DNA from: Ovis canadensis
Lineage: Eukaryota; Chordata; Mammalia; Artiodactyla; Bovidae
Reading direction: 5' to 3'
Assembly: GCF_042477335.2 (NCBI RefSeq)
Contig: NC_091247.1
Coordinates: 43,268,501 to 43,332,500, forward strand
Length of the DNA stretch: 64,000 nucleotides
The notes under the pieces were generated by a model, which was not told the origin of the DNA, did no database searches, and worked only from the letters and a program-made list of their open reading frames with translations. Shown here one piece after another: positions 11,765 to 48,989 of this stretch; within the stretch, counting starts at the first letter, position 1; every line of letters starts with the position of its first letter. The position numbers and the translations under genes were made by a program.

Positions 11765-12005
11765 AGGTCAGGTTCGTAGTCCAGGTATAATTTATACACT
11801 ATCAAATTCACCCCTTTTAGGTGTATAGTTCTACGAGTTTTGATAAGGCATATATAGTTGAGTAACTAACCATTACCACAATGAAGCAATAGAGTCTTTC
11901 CATCAAACCCCAAAGTTCCCTTGTGTCTCCTTGTGAACAATTCCCTTATCCCATTCCCAGTTTCTGGCAGTCACTGATCTGATTTCTGTCCCTATACACA
12001 TTGTA
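11765..12005 (-). repeat. Old L1M 3' relic
   Basis: The stretch carries TCAAATTCACCCCTTTTAGG, GAGTTTTGATAAGGCATAT and CTGGCAGTCACTGATCTG, typical of old mammalian L1 3' UTRs in reverse. Confidence 0.6.
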
Positions 12006-12164
12006 TCATTTAAATTTATTTTTGCATTTTCCCCTCTAAGCCTTGTTCTATACACATCTTTCTCTCAATAGGTTATCTCACAGACAGAGAACTGTAATCA
12101 TTCACTTTTGTATTCCTTATAGTTCTGAGCATATTTATTACAAGGCAGGTCATAAATATTTAAT

Positions 12165-12215
12165 AAAAGGAAAAGAAAGGAAGGAAGGAAAAAGGAAGAA
12201 AGAAAAGAACGAGCC
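12165..12215 (+). repeat. (GGAA)n purine-rich microsatellite
   Basis: The stretch carries AAAAGAAAGGAAGGAAGGAA and further AAGAAAG units. Confidence 0.8.
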
Positions 12216-12354
12216 AAATAGCAAATGGACATACAGCCCTAGGAGAGTTAACAATAGGGCAACCAAAAGGGCTCATGCTAGTTTAATGAATTATTGAGTT
12301 ATTAATCTGAACTATAAAAGTAGCTACTCTTAAGCACCTCATATAAAATATATT

Positions 12355-12572
12355 GGGACTCCCCTGGTGGTCCAGTGGCTAAGAATCAGCCTTGCAATGC
12401 AGGGGACGTGGGTTCAATACCCAGTTGGGGAACTAAGATCCCATGTGCCACAGGGTAACTAAGACCAGTGCTGCAACTACTGAGCGCACATGCTCTGGAG
12501 CCTACGTGTCACAGCTAGAGAAGCCTGCATGCCGCGGATAAGATCCAATGCAGCCAAAAATAAATCAATCAG
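12355..12572 (+). repeat. CHR-type SINE
   Basis: It starts GGGACTCCCCTGGTGGTCCA and ends CAGCCAAAAATAAATCAATC, the complete forward pattern. Confidence 0.9.
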
Positions 12573-12659
12573 CTATTAAAATATATTAAGGTTTGAATCA
12601 GGAAAACTGACACTTTTGGGGGAAGGAAGTCAATGTAAATGAGATACAAGTTGTGGTAT

Positions 12660-12873
12660 GGGTTTCTCTTGTAGCTCAGTTGGTAAAGAACCTGCCTACA
12701 ATGAAGGAGATCCAGGTTTGATTCCTGGTTCTTTCTCCTGGAAGATCCTCTGGAGGAGGAAATGGCAACCCGCTTCAGTATTCTTGCCTGGAGAATCCCA
12801 TGGACAGAGAAGCCTGGCAGGCTATCGTCCATGGGGTTGCAAGAGTTGGACTCGACTTAGCAAGTAAACCACC
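12660..12873 (+). repeat. Bov-tA SINE, near full length
   Basis: Head GGTTTCTCTTGTAGCTCAGT, Bov-A body, and a short CCACCACCAT tail. Confidence 0.92.
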
Positions 12874-13149
12874 ACCATGGGGTGGGAAACATCTACGCAC
12901 AACTGCCTCTAAGCTCCTTGCATTCTATTAATACATCACAACTAGGATATAAAGCATTCTGTCTTTGGTATACAGCAGGTATATTTAAAACATTCAGGGA
13001 GAAAGGTAGTTACTATTTACCAAGTATCCTCAAAGTCACTGTACTATATGCTTTATAATGTTTTAATTCTCACAACTACTCTCTCACTTAGGTTAAAAGT
13101 GATTAGTTATTTGTTGGGAAAGGAAATAAATAATTAAAGGAAGTATAGT

Positions 13150-13330
13150 CAGGTGGCTCAGGGGTAAAGAATCAGGAGATGTGGGTTTGACCCCTGGGTC
13201 TGGAAGATCGCCTGGTATAGAAATAGGCAACCCACTCCAGTATTCTTGCCTGTGAAATCCCATGAACAGAGGAGCTTGGTGGGTTCCACAGGGTCACAAA
13301 GAGCCAGACATGACTTAGAGTCTAAATAAC
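13150..13330 (+). repeat. Bov-tA SINE, diverged
   Basis: It starts CAGGTGGCTCAGGGGTAAAG and ends AGCCAGACATGACTTAGAG. A short part of the tRNA head is deleted. Confidence 0.85.
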
Positions 13331-14680
13331 AACAATATTATGGGTATAACTTCAAGGACAGGAACAGGTTAAATTTTTTATCTTTGGCTCAAGATGAATT
13401 CTTCAGAGATTTTCTGAGTTTTTCTTCTGTGCAATGACAATAAGCAGGAAGAGATGAGAGTCTAGGACAAAATACACTCTGTGGTGACTATCATTTATCA
13501 GGGTATTTTCCTGATGTGTTGATCACATTCATTTCAGAAGCCAAGATGATAAAGAGGAATTCTAGCGTACAGTTTGATGATATGGTCAACTAAAGCACAT
13601 GTGTTGTATTTGTGTGCTAAAGGGGTACAGTGGGTAAACAAGTATAAACAAAAACTGCTTTCCTTCCTTCCATATTTTGATGTTATGGGAATTTAAAGTG
13701 ATCTTGCAATGTCTTTGGAGATAATTTTCTTGGTTCTAAGAACAAGTTGGAAGATAAACTTTGACCAGTGTATTATACCATGCCCTTTGTAATTAAGTAA
13801 CTCAAGATAAAATGTTAAAGTTCAGTGGAGATTTAAATTCCTGAGCTGATTAAAAAGAGCTGTTAATACGGTTTTTTAAAAAATGTGTTCATGTTACTTC
13901 TGGAGTTTCCAGGCATTATACAGTAATGATCTGCACTATCGCTTATACTTTCCAATCTTGTAGAATGGCTCAGAATTAAACAGCAACTAAAAATAAGTAC
14001 ATTTCAACCCGAAGGCTGGAACCAGGGCAGGAAGACTACTAATTTTTGTTTGGCTCAGGGTTGTGTCCTGTCCACGCAATGCGGAGGCACTGAAAGGTGT
14101 GGGGTTAGAGATGGAAATGTTTCAGGAAGATAAATCTGGATGTGAGTGCAAATGGCTTGGGGCAGAGTAGAGGCAGAGGCAGACAGTCCACTCGGAGACT
14201 GCTGCAATATCCAGGCTGAGGTGCTCAGAGCAGGGCTGGAAAGGGAACAGTAAGAAATCAAAAAATAAAATGGTCGTGCCAACACTGGTGGATAACCAGC
14301 CCAGTGGCGTTGGTTGAGTGAGGCGGAGAATGGAAAAGAAAGGCTTCGTGTTTTCCAGAGACCCAAAGTTTTCCGCAGAGGCCCCTCGAGTCTTCTTCCA
14401 TCTTTAGAGCGGACATCCTGGGACCAGCGGGGAAGCTCAAGCCTGAAGCAGGTCAGACCAGCAAAAGGCACACAGGAGCCGAGACCCCCTAGTTCCCTTT
14501 TCCTCCACCTAGGCTCTCAGGCGGTCCCTCGGCTTCCGACCCCTCTCTCCCCAGCCCGCAGGGTCCCGGGATCCCCACCCCCTTCTTCCGCCAGCTGCCG
14601 GCACCGCCCTCTGTCCCTCCCCTCCCCTTCCCCTCCCCCTCCGCCGTGGGGCGCTGACTCGCCCGGCTGCCACGTCTCAC

Positions 14681-14691
14681 TGATGACATCA
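14681..14691 (+). promoter_or_regulatory. ATF/CREB-like site TGATGACATCA
   Basis: The near-palindrome TGATGACATCA resembles an ATF/CREB half-site pair with one changed base. It lies about 330 bp upstream of the inferred start. The assignment is by motif only. Confidence 0.3.
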
Positions 14692-14711
14692 CCAGAGCCG
14701 CTCGGCCTTAG

Positions 14712-14716
14712 CCAAT
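14712..14716 (+). promoter_or_regulatory. CCAAT box
   Basis: TTAGCCAATCCGC fits the NF-Y consensus with good flanks. It lies 508 bp upstream of the RAB1A ATG. Confidence 0.4.
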
Positions 14717-14729
14717 CCGCTAGGGGGAG
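14717..14729 (+). promoter_or_regulatory. CTCF-like core CCGCTAGGGGGAG
   Basis: The 13-mer agrees with the CTCF core (CCxCyAGrkGGCr) at all but the late C position, where it has A. It abuts the CCAAT box at the upstream edge of the island. Confidence 0.4.
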
Positions 14730-14893
14730 TCCGAGCGAAGTCCTAGCCAGCGAGTCAGCGGGGAGGGGAGCAGGGAGAGGCGGAGCGAGGGGGGGTTGAG
14801 AGAAGGGGGAATGGGGCGAGCGACAGCCCCTCAAGTACGCGTGCGCCGTAAGCGCGGAGCTTGGCGGGAAGCTGAGTCCAGGTCTTGGCCCTG

Positions 14894-14899
14894 CACGTG
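14894..14899 (+). promoter_or_regulatory. E-box CACGTG
   Basis: A perfect palindromic E-box of the USF/MYC/TFEB type sits in the core promoter region, about 115 bp before the inferred start. Confidence 0.35.
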
Positions 14900-14927
14900 G
14901 TTCCCTAGCGTCCGCAGCCGCGCTCGC

Positions 14928-14948
14928 AACTCTCTTTCCCGGCATGCC
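14928..14948 (+). promoter_or_regulatory. ZNF143/THAP11-type SBS motif
   Basis: The stretch ends TTTCCCGGCATGCC (14935-14948) and is preceded by ACT at the expected distance. It resembles the long SBS element with a CCCAGCATGC core; one core base differs. SBS elements are known to sit near starts of housekeeping genes. Confidence 0.45.
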
Positions 14949-15022
14949 ACGCGGTGCGGCCGCCCTTTGGGCTGTGTAAAGGCCCCTCGGTCTAAGGCTT
15001 TCCTATTTCCTGGTTCGCCGGC

Positions 15023-15031
15023 GGCCATTTT
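15023..15031 (-). promoter_or_regulatory. YY1-like site (AAAATGGCC on the - strand)
   Basis: The bottom strand reads AAAATGGCCGCC, close to the YY1 consensus AAnATGGCGGC. Such sites are often just downstream of the start in CpG-island promoters, which supports transcription beginning near 15,000-15,020. Confidence 0.4.
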
Positions 15032-15219
15032 GGGTGGAAGCGATAGCTGAGTGGTGGCGGCTGCTGATTGTGTTCTAAAGGGACGGAGTGGGATAAAGAC
15101 GTTTGCTCTCCTGGAACAGCCTATCTCATTCCTCTCCTTCGACTACCCGTGGCGCGGAGAGTCAGGGCGGCGGCTGCAGCAGCAAGGGCGGCGGTGGCGG
15201 CGGCGGCAGCTGCAGTGAC

Positions 15220-43211
<27,992 letters not shown>

Positions 43212-43826
43212 AATTTGCCTCCGTCCTTTTCTCACAGCAATGAATTTGCAATCTGAACCCAAGTGAAAAAAAACAAAATTGCCTGAATTGTACTGTATGT
43301 AGCTGCACTACAACAGATTCTTACCGTCTCCACAAAGGTCAGAGATTGTAAATGGTCAATACTGACTTTTTTTTTATTCCCTTGACTCAAGACAGCTAAC
43401 TTCATTTTCAGAACTGTTTTAAACCTTTGTGTGCTGGTTTATAAAATAATGTGTGTAATCCTTGTTGCTTTCCTGATATCAGACTGTTTCCCGTGGTTGG
43501 TTAGAATATATTTTGTTTTGATGTTTATATTGGCATGTTTAGATGTCAGGTTTAGTCTTCTGAAGATGAAGTTCAGCCATTTTGTATCAAACAGCACAAC
43601 CAGTGTCTGTCACTTTCCATGCATAAAGTTTAGTGAGATGTTATATGTAAGATCTGATTTGCTAGTTCTTCCTTGTAGAGTTATAAACGGAAAGATTACA
43701 CTATCTGATTAATAGTTTCTTCATACTCTGCATATAATTTGTGGCTGCAGAATATTGTAATTTGTTGCACACTATGTAACAAAACAACTGAAGATATGTT
43801 TAATAAATATTGTACTTACTGGAAGT
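43212..43826 (+). other. RAB1A: RAB1A 3' UTR, proximal form
   Basis: No repeats are visible between the stop codon and the first canonical AATAAA at 43802. The sequence is AT-rich, with T-runs near 43370. The end is placed about 20 nt after the signal; a GT/T-rich stretch follows at 43838-43862. The exact cleavage base is inferred. Confidence 0.75.
43802..43807 (+). terminator. RAB1A: RAB1A proximal poly(A) signal AATAAA
   Basis: This is a canonical hexamer 591 nt after the stop codon, followed within 30-60 nt by a T/GT-rich element. It is the first AATAAA downstream of the coding end. Confidence 0.75.
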
Positions 43827-44675
43827 AATATCAAACTGTATGGTGATAAGTATTGTTTTAATTCTTATGGCTAAAGGGAAATAGAGCCTTGCATTATACT
43901 CAAAACAGCCATTTGTGTGTGCAACCAGGGCATTGTAGACCTATCTTAGAGCAGCATCCAATATGCTTTCCAGATAATATACCCAGTAAATGACCTAGGG
44001 AGGCTTGTGTGCTGCACAGGGATTTAACCAAGCTTAGTGGTTCAGGGAGATTAAACTGTATGAAAATAAGTTTTAGAATGTATGCTACCTAGCCTATTAT
44101 CTCTGATCCTTCTCTAGAACCATTTGAAATGGCTTCATTGATCAACATTTGATTCTTCTGTGGTAGAGGTGGAAAATACCTTTCCTTAATTGGCAGACTA
44201 ACACGTGTGCTTATATTGTTTCTTCCATGTTTGGAGTCAGATGTCAGCTGTTTTATTCTCCGCAATTGTATACCTTAGGTTGGAGATGAGTTAAAACATT
44301 GAAGTAGGAAGCAGGAAATTTACTATTTGCCCTAATTTTAGAAAATATGTCCCTTAAAATTAGCTGAAAACATGAATGCTGGGTGGGAGTAGTAAATGAG
44401 AAATATTTATTTCAGTTGAATTTTGCACATGTGAAAAATTTGTTTGGTTAAAGATCCTAGGGTTTGTTTTTATTGTGGGGGAACAAAAATCTTTTGCCAG
44501 CTCTGGCATTTCACGGTGGTAGAAGTCAAAGATTGTTTCCTTCGGGTTGAAATAGTAACCAAAATATTCTTTACTTAGGGGCGTGGGATGTGGCTGTTGG
44601 CTACACATTTTATGGTGGGGTCTTTAATTCAGTGATAAAATTTAAACTAAAAACAAGCCAAAAATTATAGGTTTC

Positions 44676-44681
44676 TTTATT
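44676..44681 (-). terminator. CEP68: Candidate CEP68 poly(A) signal
   Basis: TTTATT on the + strand reads AATAAA on the - strand. It lies only about 75 bp from the candidate distal RAB1A signals on the opposite strand. Confidence 0.3.
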
Positions 44682-44753
44682 TTCACTAAACAGGCAATTG
44701 AAATACATGGTACAAAAATAAGTGGTAAGATTATTGTAAAATGAAATGGACAG

Positions 44754-44800
44754 AATAAATATTCAATTTAATTTTCCATCTATGAGAATTTCACAATAAA
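44754..44800 (+). terminator. RAB1A: Candidate distal RAB1A poly(A) signals (two AATAAA)
   Basis: Canonical AATAAA lies at 44754-44759 and again at 44795-44800. The second is followed by a T/GT-rich stretch (TTTACTTTGTATT, then GTGCTTGTTGGG). No repeat separates them from the proximal site. Use as a long 3' UTR end is inferred. Confidence 0.4.
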
Positions 44801-47800
44801 ATCACAGTTTACTTTGTATTATAGATGTGCTTGTTGGGTCTATTCATCTTCACATAAGGCAACTGAAAAACTCCTCAAGCTACCAATAGTCGATTTGGGT
44901 GAATTTTTTTAAATGCTTCAAAAGGTTTTTTTTTGCCTTATCAATACAGTACAAACAAATAATTTAGAAACATTTTTAAAGTAGATGATACAAATTTCAG
45001 ACAATGTAATGCTCTCTTGTTTTACACAAGCAAGTTGTTCAAACTGTCAGCTTTTTCTTGGTGAGTCAGCAAAAAAATTATGTGAATTTGAGGTGTAAGC
45101 ATATTTACATATTTATTTTTGAAAATTCTAGTGTTCTTTTCCATGTGGTAGTCAAGACTGGGACAAGATGTTTCAGCATGCTTCACTACTCGCTTAATAA
45201 ATGCAGTTTGGGGGGAAAATACTCCCATTCCTACCCCCATTTTCAAGTACAAATATTTCAAGCTACATTATGGGCTTTTAATAATCCATTCACTCAGTAA
45301 AGGGAATTATTGCTTGCTGTATTTTGTAAGTGGTTGCTATGAATTAGCTCCCATGTTCTAAACCTAAGCAGTCAGTGTCTGGAAATCCTTGCAGAATGAT
45401 GGCCATTCTGGTCTAAGCAATGACTTTTTTTGACTTTGGACCAAAATTACCTTTAGCATGTGTGTTGTCATTGCAGCATGTTTCACATCTGCCCTTGTGT
45501 TCCCATTTAAGCTTCAAAATAGCATTGTACTGACATGGTCTATTTGCAGATGAGCTTAAGCCATGGAGCTGCAACGAGAACCCAGGTTTTGAAACTGCCA
45601 GTCTAGCTCCCAGTACTGCCACTTTCCTGTGGACTTAAGTTCTACTACTTTAAGGGGACTACTAGGGAATTATACTACAGGTAAACTTGGGGTTTTGTAA
45701 CTACATGATGAGTCACTGTGAGCCACTGCTGTCCTTAAGGCTTATGTGTACCACAGAGCACTGGCCAGCTGGGCCGCTAGAAGCAAACCTGGCCGTGTTT
45801 GCTCACGAAATGCTGCTGGCAGCATCTGCCTAGTCAGAAACGATTTCCGCTTGAGTTTTAAGGGAGGTCTTAAACCTATAGCACTGCCGAAGATACCATT
45901 AATAGCTGTGCTGATACTCTTCAGTGACATTCATGAGTAGGTCCAGAGTAGGCAAAGGAAGTGAACAAAAATATCTTTAGATCATTGCTTTGTAAAAGGA
46001 ATAGTTTACAAAATAGGGTACTCTGAAATAAAATAGTCTGAAAATTTCCGTCGGCTGAAGCTAATTATTAGATCGAATGGCACTTCCAGCATTCAACTAC
46101 TATAAAATACCATTGGTCACTTTGAAGATGACAACCCTATAGAAACAGTTTTTTTGCTAACTAGTTAAGGCATTTTCATGCCTAGCAAAATGTCAGTAAA
46201 TAAATGGGTTTAACTCCCAAGGGCTTATCCTGTAATACACTCATTGGAAAGGCATGTACCAATTTATAGTCACATCAAGAGAAGGTGAAATAAGAACAGA
46301 GGCTTTTAGATATGCCTTCTTTGCCAATTAAGGCCTTTAAGACTATTTTACATATATAATAATCTGCTAGGAAGGTGTTTTGTCTTTTTAAATCTATGTC
46401 CAGAACCAAGATTAAAACTGAGACAGTAGAATCAAAATTATGCCTTTAAGCATTTTGATAAATACTAGAATGGCAGAGGCATTTGAAATACTCCACTTTA
46501 TATAACTGTTACTGAATTTTATAGTTTCCCTTTAGAATTAAAATCTTTAAACATTAAAACTTATTAACAGCTTATTTTCCAGTTTAAACTCTTGAGGATT
46601 TTGGTTCAGAGATGGATGAGATGGTGTTAAGTTGCTCAGCTTTAAGTTCTAAACTTCTCTTAAAGAGGATAATTTTCTATTTAGTATTTTATTCTGAGGG
46701 ATATCAGAAGACTGCTTTATGAGAGTAACTGTTCCAATGTTACCTGGTCTGGGTTCAGGTGATTTGTCCATTTCTTTATAAATGAAAGTTATCTTCCTTT
46801 CTTAAGCACCCTCCATCAAGTGAGAACCTAGAGTTTGAGAAAGGATTTTGACTTTCCTGAAGTGTTTACCACATATTTGAGTGCGGAGAACCCTTTCCTC
46901 AGGTCGTAGCTTACTGGAATACAAGTAAACAGGGAAAGTGCTTTCCGCCTTCCGTGTACATTCACAGCCCAATAAAACATTTTTAAAGCACTTGTTTTTT
47001 GCAGAATGTGTGGTTACCAGCAATGGCCAATCATTTTACTTTAAAAAGCTACAGAGCTGGCTTTAAATGGTTGCTCCTTGGCCCCCCCGCCCAAGGTATT
47101 CACATGTCAGCTCCCAAAGCAACAAAGAAATCCCTTTGCCCCTCACCATGAACAGCCTTCACTTCTATAGCTATTTAACCAGGCTGTGTGAGCCTATCCA
47201 TGCCCTTCTGACTCTTCACAGGGAGGAGTGGAGGATGCCTCCTCCTGGAGGTACCCTGAAGGCAGGTCATTAGTGGGCTCAATGGCAGCTTCTTAAGCCC
47301 CTATCACATTCTCCTTTAAAATGTTAGGCAGGCAGATGGAGCCCTGAGCACTTAAGATGATAAAAGGTATCTTAGCAGCTCAAAATAATTTGCAGAGGTT
47401 CTATTTGTTCAAAACTTTCTATTAATTTGGAGAGTTTGAGTGTCTTCTACATTCTTCAAAGAGTGATTTATAAGCTTAGTCATGTCTCTTGGATCCTCTT
47501 GTATGTCTGAGAATACCAAGTACTGGGTACCTTCTTTCTCATACCAGCTTTCTTTAAATGATCTCCGTACATGGACTAGTTTAGGAGTTCCATCTCCTCT
47601 TTTTAACTGGACGGAGGGAGAGGAAATCCTGTAAGCCTCATTCGCATTATTTTATCAACAACTGCAAAGCTACATGCTCTTTGTAGAGAAGCACCAAAGG
47701 AAAACCTTAACTGGAAAGAACTCATTTAAATAAAAACAGTAACTCAACAGCCCTTACTTTCAGGGAAGAGAAAGGCATTTTAAAGCTAGCACAATAGAGT

Positions 47801-48008
47801 CACATTTCCCCCTTGGTTTCAATATTAAATGGCTCTCACAAGGACTTCCGAAAGTTTCCCAATAGCCACATTTTGACTGACAGATTATTACATCTCATCC
47901 AGAGAAGATGCCTAAAGAGAAAGAGAAGCATGTTACAGGCAGAATGCTGCGGGGGAAGTGACATGGCAATCATCTGCATTCATTTTAGAATTAAAATGAC
48001 TATCTAGA

Positions 48009-48014
48009 TTTATT
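48009..48014 (-). terminator. CEP68: Candidate proximal CEP68 poly(A) signal
   Basis: TTTATT on the + strand reads AATAAA on the - strand, 725 nt past the stop codon at 48739. It would give a short 3' UTR. Confidence 0.3.
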
Positions 48015-48738
48015 TAATGCAAATACAGGGACTCCCTGGCTCCTGACATACCTGGATTTACCCCTTACCTTCGTTTATCTACAGTGAATTCTCTCCCAGG
48101 AAATCTGAGTTAAACGCCAGATTTCGGCTGTAGAAGTTTCAGAAGAAGCGTGCTCGTTGTGGCGGCATATGGTAGCCCCACCGTGGGCAGCAGTCCCTCT
48201 TTGCTCCCAGCTTCTGTTGCTATCTGTGACATCTCCAAGGCCTGGTGCTCCCATCTATCCATCCCCTGGCCCTTTTTTGGAGCGGAATGGTGTGTGACGC
48301 TTACAGAGAGCGTTTTCAGGAAAAGAAGGTGTGGGGAGTTGTAACTCAGGATCCCTGTGGCTACCTGGCACTGTCAGGAGCTGCTTACAGATGGAGCACC
48401 ACAAGAGCTGGGTGGGAAGACCCTACAGGATAGAGGCAGCCTGTACCAGAGAAGTACATGTGCAGACATAAGAAAGTTGGTACAGGTAAATTCCAGTCGT
48501 TTCCATGGGTGGGGAGGGGTGGCACGTCGGCCATTTAAGATGGAAGCACAGAGCACCCTGGTCCTCAGCAGGCACAAGGCTGAAAGTGAGCAATGGAACG
48601 TGCTGCTTTCATCATCACAGAAAGCGTCCCCCGCCCCACTTCCTGGCAATGGCAGCTCAGTTCCAGGGGCTTCTCCCAGCCTCTCATTTGTTTCAGTAGC
48701 TTTTCTAGTTGAAGCAGCTTCTAAGAAACAGCCAACTA

Positions 48739-48989
48739 TTACAGCAGAAACTCTGTTCCAGAATCAGGCACTGGGGTCTGAGGACAAATTTTCTCCTCTG
48801 GGGTTGCTCTACTTACCAGGCTAATCCCCTTCACACCGGCGCTCCTGTGTGCCGTTGGCGTGCTGTCAGGGGTGAGGCTGCAGCCGGCCAGTGTGTCTAG
48901 GGAGGCCAAGATGGTGTCGTACAGGTGATCCGCGTGCCTCTCCAGCGCGCTGGGCTGCCTAGAGATCCTGCCCAGGACATCCTTTAACA
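48739..48989 (-). CDS. CEP68: CEP68 final coding exon
   Basis: Acceptor TTTGTTAG joins in phase to VLKDVLGRISRQ and then LYDTILASLDTLAGC, the conserved C-terminal helix. The frame stays open 30 residues past the Gly-Val where the human protein ends as I recall it, stopping at 48739-48741. A strong donor (CCTG|GTAAGT, exon end 48817) lies inside the extra part, so the true end may be by splicing to a further exon. The exon body is certain; the last 30 residues are not. Confidence 0.8.

Larger units (their letters stand above)
1..14479. other. Intergenic DNA upstream of RAB1A
   Basis: No coding exon is recognised. About half of it is SINE, LINE and mariner sequence listed separately. Unique or unclassified stretches include 540-1430, 1730-2160, 2380-3530, 5265-6540 (which holds a poly(A) run and a TA microsatellite), 7670-8220 and 13330-14480. 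Confidence 0.8.
44676..48738 (-). other. CEP68: Probable CEP68 3' UTR and gene tail
   Basis: No interspersed repeat of the ruminant families is visible across these 4 kb, unlike the flanks; such depletion suits a long 3' UTR. Minus-strand AATAAA hexamers occur at 48009-48014, 45112-45117 and 44676-44681. Which one ends the transcript cannot be told from sequence alone. Confidence 0.4.

Noticed and set aside
14314..14799. 161-codon open frame at the edge of the RAB1A CpG island
   Set aside because: High GC lowers stop frequency here. The peptide is low-complexity Pro/Ser/Arg and lies in promoter sequence.
48357..48824. 155-codon open frame on the + strand
   Set aside because: It overlaps the CEP68 last exon and its probable 3' UTR in antisense. 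No conserved motif, splice context or promoter is seen.
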